From AC-56 sp963824865 (GTDB lineage Bacteria; Actinomycetota; Thermoleophilia; Solirubrobacterales; 70-9), in assembly GCA_963824865.1 (NCBI GenBank), contig CAWGQQ010000005.1, forward strand, positions 1-64,000: DNA of 64,000 nucleotides, given 5' to 3'. Position 1 is the first letter of the stretch; each line of letters begins with the position of its first letter. The translations under genes were made by a program, and so were the position numbers. The notes beneath the pieces were generated by a model. It made no database searches and was not told the DNA's origin. It saw nothing but the letters and a program-made list of their open reading frames with translations. This document shows, piece after piece, positions 19,353-28,498 of the stretch.

Positions 19353-19757
19353 ATGCGCGTCCTGGCGATCGATCACGGGTCCGCTCGCGCCGGCTGCGCG
19401 ATCTCGGATCCCACTGGCACGATCGCGCGCCCGCTGGGGGTGATCGAGCCACCCGACCCGAGAGCTGTCGCGGAGCTGGCCGCCGAGCATCGGGCGGAGC
19501 TGGTGGTCGTTGGGCTGCCGGTCTCCCTCAGCGGGGCCGAGGGATCGCAGGCAATCGAGGCGCGGGCGTTTCGCGACGCCGTCGCCGCGATCCTCGACCT
19601 GCCGGTGGAGACCTACGACGAGCGATTGACCACCCGCCTGGCCGAGCGCTCCGCCCGCGCCGGGGCAAGCGCCCCACCCGACGCCCTGGCCGCCGCCCAT
19701 CTGCTGGAGTCATACCTCCACGCCCACGCCGGTACTAGGGACGAAGCTCCGGAATGA
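19353..19757 (+). CDS. ruvX: Putative pre-16S rRNA nuclease / Holliday-junction resolvase-like YqgF
   Basis: This 134-residue RNase H-fold protein starts at ATG 19353. MRVLAIDHGSARAGCAISDP holds the first catalytic Asp (DHG, usually DxG), ELVVVGLPVSLSGAEGSQA the second strand, and VETYDERLTTRLAER the conserved Asp-Glu pair; DALAAAHLLESYL closes the fold. Family members process the 5' end of 16S rRNA or act on DNA junctions. It overlaps the mltG start by four bases (ATGA at 19754-19757), the common alaS-ruvX-mltG order. Confidence 0.92.
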   Translation: MRVLAIDHGSARAGCAISDPTGTIARPLGVIEPPDPRAVAELAAEHRAELVVVGLPVSLSGAEGSQAIEARAFRDAVAAILDLPVETYDERLTTRLAERSARAGASAPPDALAAAHLLESYLHAHAGTRDEAPE

Positions 19758-20684
19758 CGGACGATCGCGAGCGCCGCCGGCTCGAGCGCCAGGCTCGCAG
19801 GCGGGGGTCCCGCGAGCGCAGCGTGTACTCGCGCCGGCGGCTGTTCGCCCTCGGGGCCCTGGTGGCCGCGGTCGCGCTGGTGGTCGGAGCCGTGGCGGCG
19901 ATCCGTGGGCTCAGGAACGGAGGCGAGGCCCAGGTCGCGAGCTGAGGCTCCGCCCGCCAAGACGGTCACGATCCCCGAGGGCTATGACCGAAGCCAGATC
20001 GCCGAGATCGCCAAGCAGGCCGACCTGCGGGGGGACTACCTGAAGGCGAGCGAGAGCTTCAAGGGCTTCGACCCGGCCGAGTTCGGGGCGCAGAGCCCGG
20101 AGAGCCTCGAGGGCTTTCTGTTCCCGGCGACCTACGAGCTGCCCCGCCGCCCGGCCGCCGACGACCTGGTCGCACGCCAGCTGACGGCCTTCGAGCAGAA
20201 CGTCTCCCAGGTGAACATGGGCTACGCGCGCTCGAAGAACCTGACCACCTACGACCTGCTGATCATCGGCTCGATGATCGACCGTGAGGTCCAGGTGCCG
20301 AATGAGCGAGAGCTGGTCGCGGCGGTGATCTACAACCGCCTCCAGAACGACATGCCGCTCCAGATCGACGCCACGGTCCGCTTCGCGAGCGGCAACTTCT
20401 TCGAGCCGATCAGCCCATCCGAGCTCCAGATCGACTCGCCATACAACACCTACGAGAACCCAGGGCTGCCGCCGGGACCGATCGGAAACCCGGGACTCGC
20501 CTCGATCGAAGCCGCGGCCCGTCCGGCTCAGGTGCCATATCTGTACTACGTGGTGAAGCCCAACACCTGCGGCGAGCACACCTTCGCCACCACCGAGGCC
20601 GAGTTCACCGAGGCCAAGGCCGCCTATGACGAGGCCCGCGCGGCGAACGGGGGCAACGCGCCCACCCCCGCCGACTGCCCGTGA
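19754..20684 (+). CDS. mltG: Endolytic murein transglycosylase MltG, one frameshift
   Basis: It starts at ATG 19754 with a basic cytoplasmic stretch (RRRLERQARRRGSRERSVYS) and one anchor helix (LFALGALVAAVALVVGAVAA). The frame breaks at about 19925-19940, just past the anchor. It then reads TVTIPEGYDRSQIAEIAKQA, ESLEGFLFPATYELP, LLIIGSMIDREVQVPNEREL (with the catalytic Glu), VAAVIYNRLQNDMPLQIDAT, NTYENPGLPPGPIGNPGLAS and YYVVKPNTCGEHTFATTEAE, which are YceG/MltG hallmarks. At about 309 residues it is slightly short because the region before the IPEG strand is small. It cleaves nascent peptidoglycan at the membrane and terminates glycan strands. It overlaps aroE by four bases. Confidence 0.9.
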
Positions 20685-21514
20685 CGCGGAAGCGGCTCGC
20701 GGTCCTCGGCCAGCCGATCTCGCACTCGCGCTCCCCGGCGATGCACAACGCGGCCCTGGCCGAGCTCGGGCTCGCCGGCGAGTGGTCCTACGAGGCGATC
20801 GAGGTGGCCCCGCCGGATTTCCCGAGGCTCGTGCGCCAGATGGCGGCCGAGGGCTTCGTGGGCGCGAACGTGACAGTTCCGCACAAGGTCGCGGCCCTGG
20901 AGCTGGCCGACGAGGCCTCCGAGGCGGCGCGCGCGATCGGCGCCGCCAACACGCTCAGCTTCCCTGGGGAACGGATCGCCGCTGAGAACACCGACGCCCG
21001 CGGCTTCTTGGACTCGCTGCCGGCGCCGCCCGCGGGCGAGCGCGCGCTGGTGCTCGGTGCGGGTGGCTCGGCCCGCGCGGTCGCCTGGGCCCTGGTCACG
21101 GAAGGCGCCCGGGTTTCGATTTGGAACCGCACCCCCGAAAGGGCCGAGCGCCTGGCGGATCAGTTGGGCGCGGTGGCGCTTCCCTCGGGCCACGAGCGCC
21201 TGTCAACCGGCGGCTTCAACCTGATCGTCAACACCACGACCGTCGGCATGGGTGGTGCGGGTGAAGGGGCTGCGGGCCTCAAGAGCCTGCCCATCGGTGC
21301 CGATTCGTTGGGCGAGACACACCAATTGGTGGACCTCGCCTACGGGCCCGCGGAGACGGAGCTCGCCAGAGTGGCGAGAGCGCACGGCGCCACGGTCGTC
21401 GACGGGCTCGAGGTGCTGGTTCGCCAGGGGGCCGCGTCGCTTCGGATCTGGACGGGACAGGACCCCCCGATCGAGACGATGCGCCGGGCCGCCAGAGCCA
21501 GACCCGAATCTTGA
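20681..21514 (+). CDS. aroE: Shikimate dehydrogenase
   Basis: It is intact, with 277 residues and a GTG start at 20681 overlapping the mltG stop. The substrate domain shows VLGQPISHSRSPAMHNAALA, ANVTVPHKVAALELADEA with the catalytic Lys, GAANTLSFPG and AENTDARGFLDSL with the catalytic Asp. The Rossmann domain shows LVLGAGGSARAVAWAL, the NADP-type NRTPERAERLADQLG, LIVNTTTVGMGG and LVDLAYGPAETEL. It reduces 3-dehydroshikimate to shikimate. The other shikimate genes (aroC, aroKB, aroQ) lie 11.6 kb downstream, with the whole pilus cluster in between. Confidence 0.96.
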   Translation: MTRKRLAVLGQPISHSRSPAMHNAALAELGLAGEWSYEAIEVAPPDFPRLVRQMAAEGFVGANVTVPHKVAALELADEASEAARAIGAANTLSFPGERIAAENTDARGFLDSLPAPPAGERALVLGAGGSARAVAWALVTEGARVSIWNRTPERAERLADQLGAVALPSGHERLSTGGFNLIVNTTTVGMGGAGEGAAGLKSLPIGADSLGETHQLVDLAYGPAETELARVARAHGATVVDGLEVLVRQGAASLRIWTGQDPPIETMRRAARARPES

Positions 21515-23298
21515 CCAAGCGCCCTGACCATCTGAAACCAGTGCCCAACACGGGCGAGGCGACCGCCCGCAAGCTCGACGACGATCGCGCCGAGGCCGCC
21601 GCCAACGGGCTCACCGCGCCCATGCATCGCGGCCACTCGGGGATGTTCGTCACCGACGTGATCGTCGAGCTGGGCTACGCGACTCGCGAGCGCGTCGACG
21701 AGGTGGTCAACGAGGCGCGCGGCGCCGGCAAGCCCCCCGAGGCGCTCTTGCGCGAGCACAAGGTGATCGACGGCGATCAGCTCTCGCGGGCGATCGCCGA
21801 GCGCTACGGGCTCGACCACCTCGACCTCAGCCTCTACAAGGTCGACATGGGGGCGACGAACCTGCTTTCGGTGGCCGCCGCACGGCGCTACAAGTCGATC
21901 CCGGTCGGCTACGTCGACAAGGAGACGCTGCTTTTGGCGATGGCGGACCCGGCGAACGTGCTGGCGGTCGACGACATCCAGATGATGACCGGCCTCAACT
22001 GCCAGGTCGCGGTCGCCGCCGAGGAGGACATCGAGGCCCTGATCGGGCGCATGAACTCGCTCGAGAGCGCGGTCTCGGAGGCGGTCTCCGAGGAGGAGGA
22101 CCTCGAGGGCGAGGCCGAGGTCACCGAGATGCACGAGTCGGCCGACGACGCCCCGGTGATCAAGCTCGTCTACTCGGTGCTCGCCCAGGCGGTCAGCGAG
22201 GGTGCCTCCGACGTCCACTTCGAGGCGGACGAGGGCGAGATGAGGGTCCGCTTCAGGGTCGACGGGGTGCTGCACGAGACCGCGCGGGTGCCGAAGCGGA
22301 TGATCTCCGGGGTGGTCTCGCGCGTCAAGCTGATGGCCGACATGGACATCGCCCAGAAGAGGGTGCCCCAGGACGGCCGCGTGGGCGTCAACGTCGAGGA
22401 CCGCAAGGTCGACCTGCGCGTGACCACGCTGCCCACCCAGCGCGGGGAGGGCTGCACGATCCGCATCCTGGACAAGGACCAGGCGATGCGGACGCTCGAC
22501 GAGCTGGGGATGGGGGGCGAGGGCCGGACGAGGTTCGAGGCCGCCTTCACGAAGCCCTACGGCGCGGTCCTGGTGACCGGGCCGACCGGCTCCGGGAAGT
22601 CGACAACGCTGTACGCGGCGCTCCAGGAGCTGAACGCCGTGGAGCGCAACATCATCACGATCGAGGACCCGGTGGAGTACCGGATCTCGGGCATCAACCA
22701 GCTCAACGTGAACCGGAAGGCGGGGCTCACCTTCGCCGGCGGCCTGCGCTCGATCCTGCGCGCCGACCCCGACGTGATCATGGTCGGCGAGATCCGCGAC
22801 GAGGAGACGGCCCGGATCGCGATCGAGGCCGCGCTCACCGGCCACATGGTGCTGACGACGCTGCACACCAACGACGCCCCGGGCGCCGTCGCGCGCCTGA
22901 CCAAGATGGGGATCGAGGGCTTCCTCACCGCGTCGGCGGTCGATTGCGTGGTCGCGCAGCGCCTGGCGCGCCAGCTCTGCACCCACTGCAAGAAGCGCAC
23001 CGTGATCCCCCAGAATGCGCTGGCCGCGGCGGGCTTCCGGATCGGCGCCGACCTGGAGGCCTACGAGCCCGTCGGCTGCGCCCGCTGCAGCCACACGGGC
23101 TACAAGGGCCGGATCGGCCTGTTCTCGGTGATGCCGATGAGCGAGGAGATCAAGGAGCTGACGGTCGGCGGCGAGGCCGAGGCCGAGATCGCCACGGTGG
23201 CTCGCGAGCAGGGCATGCTGACCCTGCGCGAGGACGGCCTGCAGAAGGTCCGCGACGGCGTCACCTCGATCGAGGAAATCGCCCGCGTCTCGACCTAG
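21511..23298 (+). CDS. pilB: Type IV pilus extension ATPase PilB
   Basis: It is intact, with 595 residues and a TTG start at 21511 overlapping the aroE stop. An N-terminal MshEN-type domain (VIVELGYATRERVDEVVNEA, then AIAERYGLDHLDLSL; about residues 45-150) is followed by an acidic hinge. The secretion ATPase core has GASDVHFEADEGEMRVRFRV, Walker A GPTGSGKSTTLYAAL near 356, the Asp box IITIEDPVEYRISGINQLNV, Walker B DPDVIMVGEIRDEETARIAI, and the His box TGHMVLTTLHTNDAPGAVAR. A zinc tetracysteine pair (CTHC near 490, CARC near 522) closes the protein. MshEN domains bind c-di-GMP in some family members; binding here is not tested. It powers pilin polymerisation. Confidence 0.97.
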   Translation: MTKRPDHLKPVPNTGEATARKLDDDRAEAAANGLTAPMHRGHSGMFVTDVIVELGYATRERVDEVVNEARGAGKPPEALLREHKVIDGDQLSRAIAERYGLDHLDLSLYKVDMGATNLLSVAAARRYKSIPVGYVDKETLLLAMADPANVLAVDDIQMMTGLNCQVAVAAEEDIEALIGRMNSLESAVSEAVSEEEDLEGEAEVTEMHESADDAPVIKLVYSVLAQAVSEGASDVHFEADEGEMRVRFRVDGVLHETARVPKRMISGVVSRVKLMADMDIAQKRVPQDGRVGVNVEDRKVDLRVTTLPTQRGEGCTIRILDKDQAMRTLDELGMGGEGRTRFEAAFTKPYGAVLVTGPTGSGKSTTLYAALQELNAVERNIITIEDPVEYRISGINQLNVNRKAGLTFAGGLRSILRADPDVIMVGEIRDEETARIAIEAALTGHMVLTTLHTNDAPGAVARLTKMGIEGFLTASAVDCVVAQRLARQLCTHCKKRTVIPQNALAAAGFRIGADLEAYEPVGCARCSHTGYKGRIGLFSVMPMSEEIKELTVGGEAEAEIATVAREQGMLTLREDGLQKVRDGVTSIEEIARVST

Positions 23299-23350
23299 GG
23301 CCGACCGACCTGCTCAAGCTTCCCGCCCCTGCCGACGATCTAGAGGTTCG

Positions 23351-24450
23351 ATGAGCCTCGATTTCGCTGCCGTGCTCACCAAGATGGTGGAGGTGCGGGC
23401 CTCGGACGTCCACTTGACGGCGGGGTTCCCGCCCGCGGTCCGCGTCCGCGGTCGGATCGTCCCCATCGACGACTACCCGCAGCTCAGCCCCCAGGAGACG
23501 CGAGAGATCGTCTACTCGATCCTCAACGACTCCCAGCGCAAGCGGTTCGAGAACGAGCAGCAGCTCGACTTCGCGTACGCGATCCCCGGGGTGGCCCGGT
23601 TCCGCGTCAACTGCTTCTTCCAGCGCGGCGCGATCTCGGCCGCCTTCCGCCTGATCCCGGCCGAGATCCTCAGCCTCGAGTCGCTCGGCCTGCCGCACGG
23701 TGCTGGAGGAGTTCACGCGCAAGCCGCGCGGCTTCGTGCTGGTCACCGGGCCGACCGGCTCGGGCAAGTCGACCAGCCTGGCCTCGATGGTGGACATGAT
23801 CAACGAGCGAGCGCGAGGAGCACATCCTGACGATCGAGGACCCGATCGAGTTCCTCCACTCGCACAAGAAGTGCATCGTCAACCAGCGCGAGATCGGCGC
23901 CGACGCGCACGACTTCGCGGTTGCCCTGAAGGCGGCCTTGCGCGAGGACCCCGACGTGATCCTGGTGGGTGAGATGCGCGACCTGGAGACGATCTCGACC
24001 GCGCTGACCGCCGCCGAGACCGGCCACCTGGTGTTCGCCACCCTCCACACCCAGTCCACGGCGCAGACCGTGGACCGGATCATCGACGTCTTCCCGCCGC
24101 ACCAGCAGCAGCAGGTGCGGATGCAGCTCTCGATCGCCCTCCAGGGGATCGTCACCCAGCAGCTCCTGCCCACGGCGGACGGCTCGGCCCGGATCGCCGC
24201 CTGCGAGGTGCTGGTGCCGACGCCCGCGATCCGCAACCTGATCCGCGAGGGCAAGACGCACCAGATCTACTCCGCGCTTCAGACCTCGGGCGCGGTCGGG
24301 ATGCAGACGATGGACTCTCACCTGGCCCAGCTGGTGAGGACGGGCAAGATCACGCGCTCGCTGGCCGAGCAGCGCGCCTCGGTCCCGGAGGAGCTGAAGC
24401 GACTGCTGGCCGGCGCCGGCGTCACCCAGGTCCCGGTGGCCGCGGCGTGA
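23351..24450 (+). CDS. pilT: Type IV pilus retraction ATPase PilT, two frameshifts
   Basis: It starts at ATG 23351, 52 bases after pilB. Segments in three frames join to one PilT: VEVRASDVHLTAGFPPAVRV, QQLDFAYAIPGVARFRVNCF, then (after about 23697) VLEEFTRKPRGFVLVTGPTG with Walker A GPTGSGKSTSLASM. After about 23815 it reads EHILTIEDPIEFLHSHKKCI, VNQREIGADAHDFAVALKAA, EDPDVILVGEMRDLETISTA, ETGHLVFATLHTQSTAQTVD and the AIRNLIREGKTHQIYSALQT retraction-specific region. Each break is repaired by removing one base. The restored protein is about 366 residues, normal for PilT. It depolymerises pili for twitching or DNA uptake. Confidence 0.94.
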
Positions 24451-24466
24451 TCGGGGGCGGAGCGGG

Positions 24467-25700
24467 ATGAGCACCTTCGCCTTCCGTGCCGTCGACCTCG
24501 CCGGCGTCCCTTCGCGCGGCGAGATGGAGGCCTCCTCGAAGACGGCGGTCTCGGAGCAGCTCCGCCAGCGCGGCCTGATCGTCCTCGACGTCTCGGAGAA
24601 GCGCGAGGCGCTGAAGCTCGAGAGCATCTTCCAGCGCTTCAAGAGCGTCAACCTGCGTGCGATCTCGGTCTTCTCGCGCCAGTTCGCGACCCTGATCGTC
24701 TCGGGCATGCCGATGCTGCGCTCGCTGTACACGCTCGAGGCGCAGACCGAGGACGAGATGCTCAAGAAGGCGATCGTCGGGGTGCGGGAGGACGTCGAGG
24801 CGGGGAGCTCCGTGGCGCAGGCGATGGAGTCGCAGCCGGGGGTGTTCGACCCGCTCTACCGCGCCGTCGTGCGTGCCGGCGAGGACTCGGGACGTCTCGA
24901 CGAGGCCCTGGAGCGGATCGCCTACCAGCTCGAGCGGCTCGACGCCCTGCGCCGGCAGGTGCGCGCGGCGATGACCTACCCGGCCGTCGTCTTCGGCCTG
25001 GCGCTGGTCGTGATGGTCGGTCATGGTCGCGGTGATCGTGCCGGTGTTCGTCGGGATCTTCGAGGAGATCGCAGCCGACAACCCGGCCGAGGACACCAGC
25101 CTCCCGCTGATGACGCAGTTCACGGTGGCCGTCTCAGACTTCGTCACCCACCGGTGGTACGTGCTGATCGTGCTGAGCGCGGCGTCCATCTACGGCTTCC
25201 TGCGCTGGAAGAAGACCGATCGCGGACGGCACCAGTGGGATCGCTTCAAGCTCCGCATCCCGCGGATCGGCGACGTGGTCCAGAAGGTGGCGCTGGCGCG
25301 CTGGTCGCGCACCTTCGCGGGGATGGTCGACTCCGGGGTCCCGATTCTCCAGGCGATCGAGATCTCCGGCGAGACCTGCGGAAACGCGGTGATCACCGAG
25401 GCGATGGACGACGTCTACGCCTCGGTGAAGCGCGGCGGGACCATCGCCCAGCCGATCGGCGAGCACGAGATCTTCCCGCCGATGGTCGAGCACATGGTCT
25501 CCGTGGGGGAGGAGTCGGGTCAGCTCGAGACGATGCTGACCAAGATCGCCGACTTCTACGAGACCGAGGTGGACGCCAAGATCAAGTCGCTCACGGCCCT
25601 GATCGAGCCGGTGATGATCATGGTGGTCGGCGGCGTGGTCGGGTTCATCGTGATCTCGATGTACCTGCCGATCTTCAGCCTCTACGACAAGATCCGCTAG
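24467..25700 (+). CDS. pilC: Type IV pilus inner-membrane platform protein PilC, one frameshift
   Basis: It starts at ATG 24467. An N-terminal cytoplasmic domain (FAFRAVDLAGVPSRGEMEAS) is followed by the first T2SSF repeat (ISVFSRQFATLIVSGMPMLR, AGEDSGRLDEALERIAYQLE, then membrane helices). The frame breaks at about 25018; after it, MVAVIVPVFVGIFEEIAADN and the second repeat follow (LARWSRTFAGMVDSGVPILQ, MVEHMVSVGEESGQLETMLT, IEPVMIMVVGGVVGFIVISM). The restored length is about 411 residues, normal for GspF/PilC, with three membrane helices. It couples the PilB/PilT motors to the growing pilus. Confidence 0.94.
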
Positions 25701-25740
25701 CTCTCCGCCTGAGGGCCAGCACCCAGCTGGACGGATGTAT

Positions 25741-25826
25741 CCCCTACAAGAACTCAAGGTCCAGCTACCAGGAACCGAGTAAGGGGAACGTAAAGGCCAG
25801 GCCCCAGGGACAAGTCGGGGCTTGGC
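25741..25826 (+). promoter_or_regulatory. Structured 5' leader of the pilin gene (candidate cis-acting RNA)
   Basis: The 156-base gap between pilC and the pilin holds two hairpins. CCCCTAC (25741-25747) pairs with GTAaGGGG (about 25779-25786), enclosing an inner GGTCC/GGaACC pairing. GCCAGGCCCC (25796-25805) pairs with GGGGCTTGGC (25817-25826), ten pairs with one G-U, around an 11-base loop. The joiner is AACGTAAAG. The ribosome site AAGGGAGGAAG lies just after, before ATG 25857. It is either a riboswitch-like leader or a stabilising 5' UTR. Confidence 0.45.
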
Positions 25827-25856
25827 GGGAAAGCAACAGTGCAAGGGAGGAAGTAG

Positions 25857-26328
25857 ATGCTCCTCAAGCTCCGACAGAGGATGGCGCAGGACGAGTCCGG
25901 CTTCACGCTGGTCGAGCTCCTGGTCGTCATGCTCATTCTGGGACTCCTGGCCGCGATCGCCATTCCGGCGTTCTTCAACCAGAGGGACAAGGCACGCGAC
26001 GCGGAGGCCAAGTCGGCCGTGCGGACCGCGCAGACCGCGATGGAGACGTACGCGACCGACAACGACGGTCAGTACACCGGCGCGGCGTCCGATCCGACCT
26101 CGCCGTACGCGGCTGGCAGCCTGCAGGCGATCGAGCAGTCGCTCGGTGACGTGGGTGATCGGCTGACGGTCGTGTCCGCCACTGACGACAGCTACGAGGT
26201 GCAGGTCGAGTCGGAGGTCGGCGCGACGCAGCTGTTCCGGATCTCTCGCGCCGCGAACTGGCGTCACCACCAGCACCTGTGATGTCGCCGGTACGGCCGG
26301 TTGTCCGTCCGACGGCAACTGGGACTGA
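25857..26328 (+). CDS. pilA: Major type IV pilin, frameshift near the C-terminus
   Basis: A strong ribosome site (GGGAGGAAG) precedes ATG 25857. A short basic leader ends in Gly before the prepilin peptidase site DESG|FTLVELLVVMLILGLL, with Phe+1 and Glu+5. A 20-residue hydrophobic helix and RDKARDAEAKSAVRTAQTAM follow. The globular part contains ATDNDGQYTGAASDP and VESEVGATQLF. As written the frame ends at 26282 in an unlikely tail. Removing one T near 26259 gives GVTTSTCDVAGTAGCPSDGN and a stop at 26326-26328, forming the usual C-terminal disulfide loop. The restored precursor is about 156 residues. It is followed by a strong terminator, so this gene can be expressed at a high level on its own. 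Confidence 0.92.
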
Positions 26329-26373
26329 GCTAGCTCAAGTCTCAGCCTGATCGCAGGATCGACCTGCAAGGGA

Positions 26374-26398
26374 GGGCGGGCCTTCGGGCCCGCCCTTT
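26374..26398 (+). terminator. Intrinsic terminator after the pilin gene
   Basis: GGGCGGGCC (26374-26382), loop TTCG, GGCCCGCCC (26387-26395), then TTT and further pyrimidines (TTTCGCTTCTT). A nine-pair perfect stem with a stable TTCG tetraloop lies 46 bases beyond the restored pilin stop. Confidence 0.85.
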
Positions 26399-26508
26399 CG
26401 CTTCTTGCGGCGGCCGCAGTTCGTCGAGGATGGCGGGTGACGGGTTCAGCCTCAGGCGTCGCCGGCCGATCAATGAGAGCGACCGCGCAGAGCGTCGGTT
26501 GGCTGGCC

Positions 26509-27093
26509 ATGGACGAAGCAAGGGTGAGAAGCACGGTGCGAGCGCTCAGGTGCGAGCGGGGTGACTCGATGGTCGAGCTCCTGGTCTTCACGATGATGCT
26601 CCTCTTCGTGCTCGCCGCCGCGATGACGCTGCTCATCGTCGCGGTCAAGAGCCAGCCGCGGATCAGCGATCGCGACTTCGCCATCCAGCAGGCACGGGTG
26701 CTACAGGAGCGCTTCGCTCGAGAGCTGCGACAGAGCTCCCTCGTGGAGCAGACGCCGGCGCCCACTTCCTCGTCGATCACCTTCGACACCTATGTGCGGC
26801 GCACCCAGTGCGGCGGCGCGCTCGAGACGGACCCGGCGAAGCCGGCGATCGCCTGCAAGGTCACCTACAGCTGCACCGCCGGCGCTTGCGACCGCACGGA
26901 GGCGCCGCTGCCGGGACAGCCGGGAACGACCGACCACCAGCAGCTCGTCAGCGGGCTGTCGAGCAGCGCGGTGTTCGACTACTCGCCCAACAGCGCGAAT
27001 CCGGACTACGTCGCCATGCGGCTCGTCTTCCCCGCGGAGGGCGGCGACGACGCCGTCACCCTCGAGGACGGCGTGGATCTGAGGAATCGATGA
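26509..27093 (+). CDS. Minor pilin / PilW-like prepilin-type protein
   Basis: It has about 194 residues from ATG 26509; GTG 26437 is an in-frame alternative. The N-terminus has the prepilin signature CERG|DSMVELLVFTMMLLFVL, cleavage after Gly with Glu+5 but Asp instead of Phe at +1. A long hydrophobic helix is followed by an amphipathic one (DFAIQQARVLQERFARELRQ). The globular part has four Cys (TQCGG, IACKV, YSCTAGAC) for two disulfides. Such proteins cap or prime the pilus. Its stop overlaps the next start as ATGA (27090-27093). Confidence 0.75.
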   Translation: MDEARVRSTVRALRCERGDSMVELLVFTMMLLFVLAAAMTLLIVAVKSQPRISDRDFAIQQARVLQERFARELRQSSLVEQTPAPTSSSITFDTYVRRTQCGGALETDPAKPAIACKVTYSCTAGACDRTEAPLPGQPGTTDHQQLVSGLSSSAVFDYSPNSANPDYVAMRLVFPAEGGDDAVTLEDGVDLRNR

Positions 27094-28460
27094 GAGCGCG
27101 AGGAGGGCTTCGCGGTCGTCGAGGTCCTGGTGGCGGTCCTCATCCTCGCCACCGGCGCCGTCGCAGTGCTCGGCGTCTTCGATGCCTCGACCCGGAACAC
27201 GTTCCGCGCCGAGCAGACGCAGGTGGCCATCAACCGGGCTCAGCGGGAGCTCGAGCAGATTCGCCAGCTCGCCTACAAGGACGTCGCGCTGACGACGACC
27301 CCCGCTGCCTCCAGCGATCCCAAGGACCCGCGCTACCGGGTCAGCGGCAGCGACTTCGCGCTCGGCTGGAACGGCGCACACTGCCTCCGACAACGCCGAG
27401 ATGGTCGTCAAGAACATCGGCGGACTCACGGACGGATCGGTGAACCCAGGGCCGACCTCGTTCACCAGCGGCGACGTCAGCGGCAAGATCTATCGCTACG
27501 TCGTCTGGCGGGACGATCCGAACTGCGAGATGCTCCCGAACAGCACCATCGACGCGTGTCCGGGCCCGCACGACTACAAGCAGGCGGTCGTGATCGTGAA
27601 GCTCGACGACGCCGCGATCTCGCACACGCGCCCGTACACCGAGGTCCAATCCAACTTCAGCGACCCGGACGCATCGTCTCAAACCACCAACGACCCGGGC
27701 GCGGGTGGCACCTTCGCTGACCGCCCAGCAGTTCTTCCTCTCGGACACGACCTGCAACAACGCGGCTCGACAGGACGTCACACAAGACCACGCCGAGCAC
27801 CAGACCTGGGGAACCTGTGAGGATCCGAATCCGCAAAAACCGGACGGCCTCTACACGGACGCCCCACCGGACCCGGACCCGAACGACCCGAGCATCCCGC
27901 TGCTCTACGACTACGCGAACGACGTCGAGCCCAGCCTGAATCCCGACCAGGACAAGGGCCTCCAGCTCATACGCCAGGATGCGAACGGCTGCAGCTTCAG
28001 CGGCGGCGGCCAGCCCCCAGTACAAGATCCACCGCTGGGTGAGCCAGCCCTTGGCGCTGGCCTTCCAGCTGAGCGGGAAGGCGACGCTCGAGTTCTATAC
28101 GCGGACGATCAACGACGTGAACGCCCAGGGGACGATCTGCGTGTTCGTGTTCATTCGCAAGGAGACAGTTGCGGAGTGCCTCCCGCTGCCCCCTCCCTGC
28201 GACACGCAACTGGTCGACTCTCACGAATCCGCCGAACGCATACTTCGTCCACTCGAAGAATCCATGGCCGGCCGGCACCTGGACGCCGGCGCCGCGTCTC
28301 GATGAGCTTCTCGTCGACCACGGCGACGATTGGACAGCGGGTGGGGGTCGAGATCGCCGTTCGCCGCAATGGCACCACCGGCGACGTGCTCCAGTTCATG
28401 TACGACCACCCGGACTTTCCATCGCGGCTGGAGATCAAGACCTCCACGCCATTGCCCTAA
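27090..28460 (+). pseudogene. Large PilV-like prepilin-type protein, broken by several frameshifts
   Basis: It starts at ATG 27090. After a break near 27100 the signature EEG|FAVVEVLVAVLILATGA follows, then STRNTFRAEQTQVAINRAQR and ELEQIRQLAYKDVAL. Further frames give GGLTDGSVNPGPTSFTSGDV, YRYVVWRDDPNCEMLPN and HDYKQAVVIVKLDDAA (to about 27700). Then LTAQQFFLSDTTCNNAARQD, DPSIPLLYDYANDVEP (to 28015), KIHRWVSQPLALAFQLSGKA, TICVFVFIRKE, NAYFVHSKNPWPAGTWT and finally SSTTATIGQRVGVEIAVRRN with a stop at 28458-28460. About 455 residues would be encoded, far larger than a normal minor pilin; the extra ~300 residues look beta-rich and could be an adhesive tip domain (inference). At least six breaks lie in 1.4 kb. 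Confidence 0.65.
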
Positions 28461-28498
28461 AGGGCGCCCCCATCTCGTCCGATTCGAAGGCGACCATC

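Noticed and set aside
17083..19452. 789-codon minus-strand frame opposite alaS
   Set aside because: High-GC shadow ORF: alaS on the plus strand is complete and strongly motif-bearing.
25741..25856. Calling the pilin leader a class I c-di-GMP riboswitch
   Set aside because: Only a short joiner resembles the consensus; the tetraloop, receptor and closing helix could not be placed. Kept as an unnamed structured leader.
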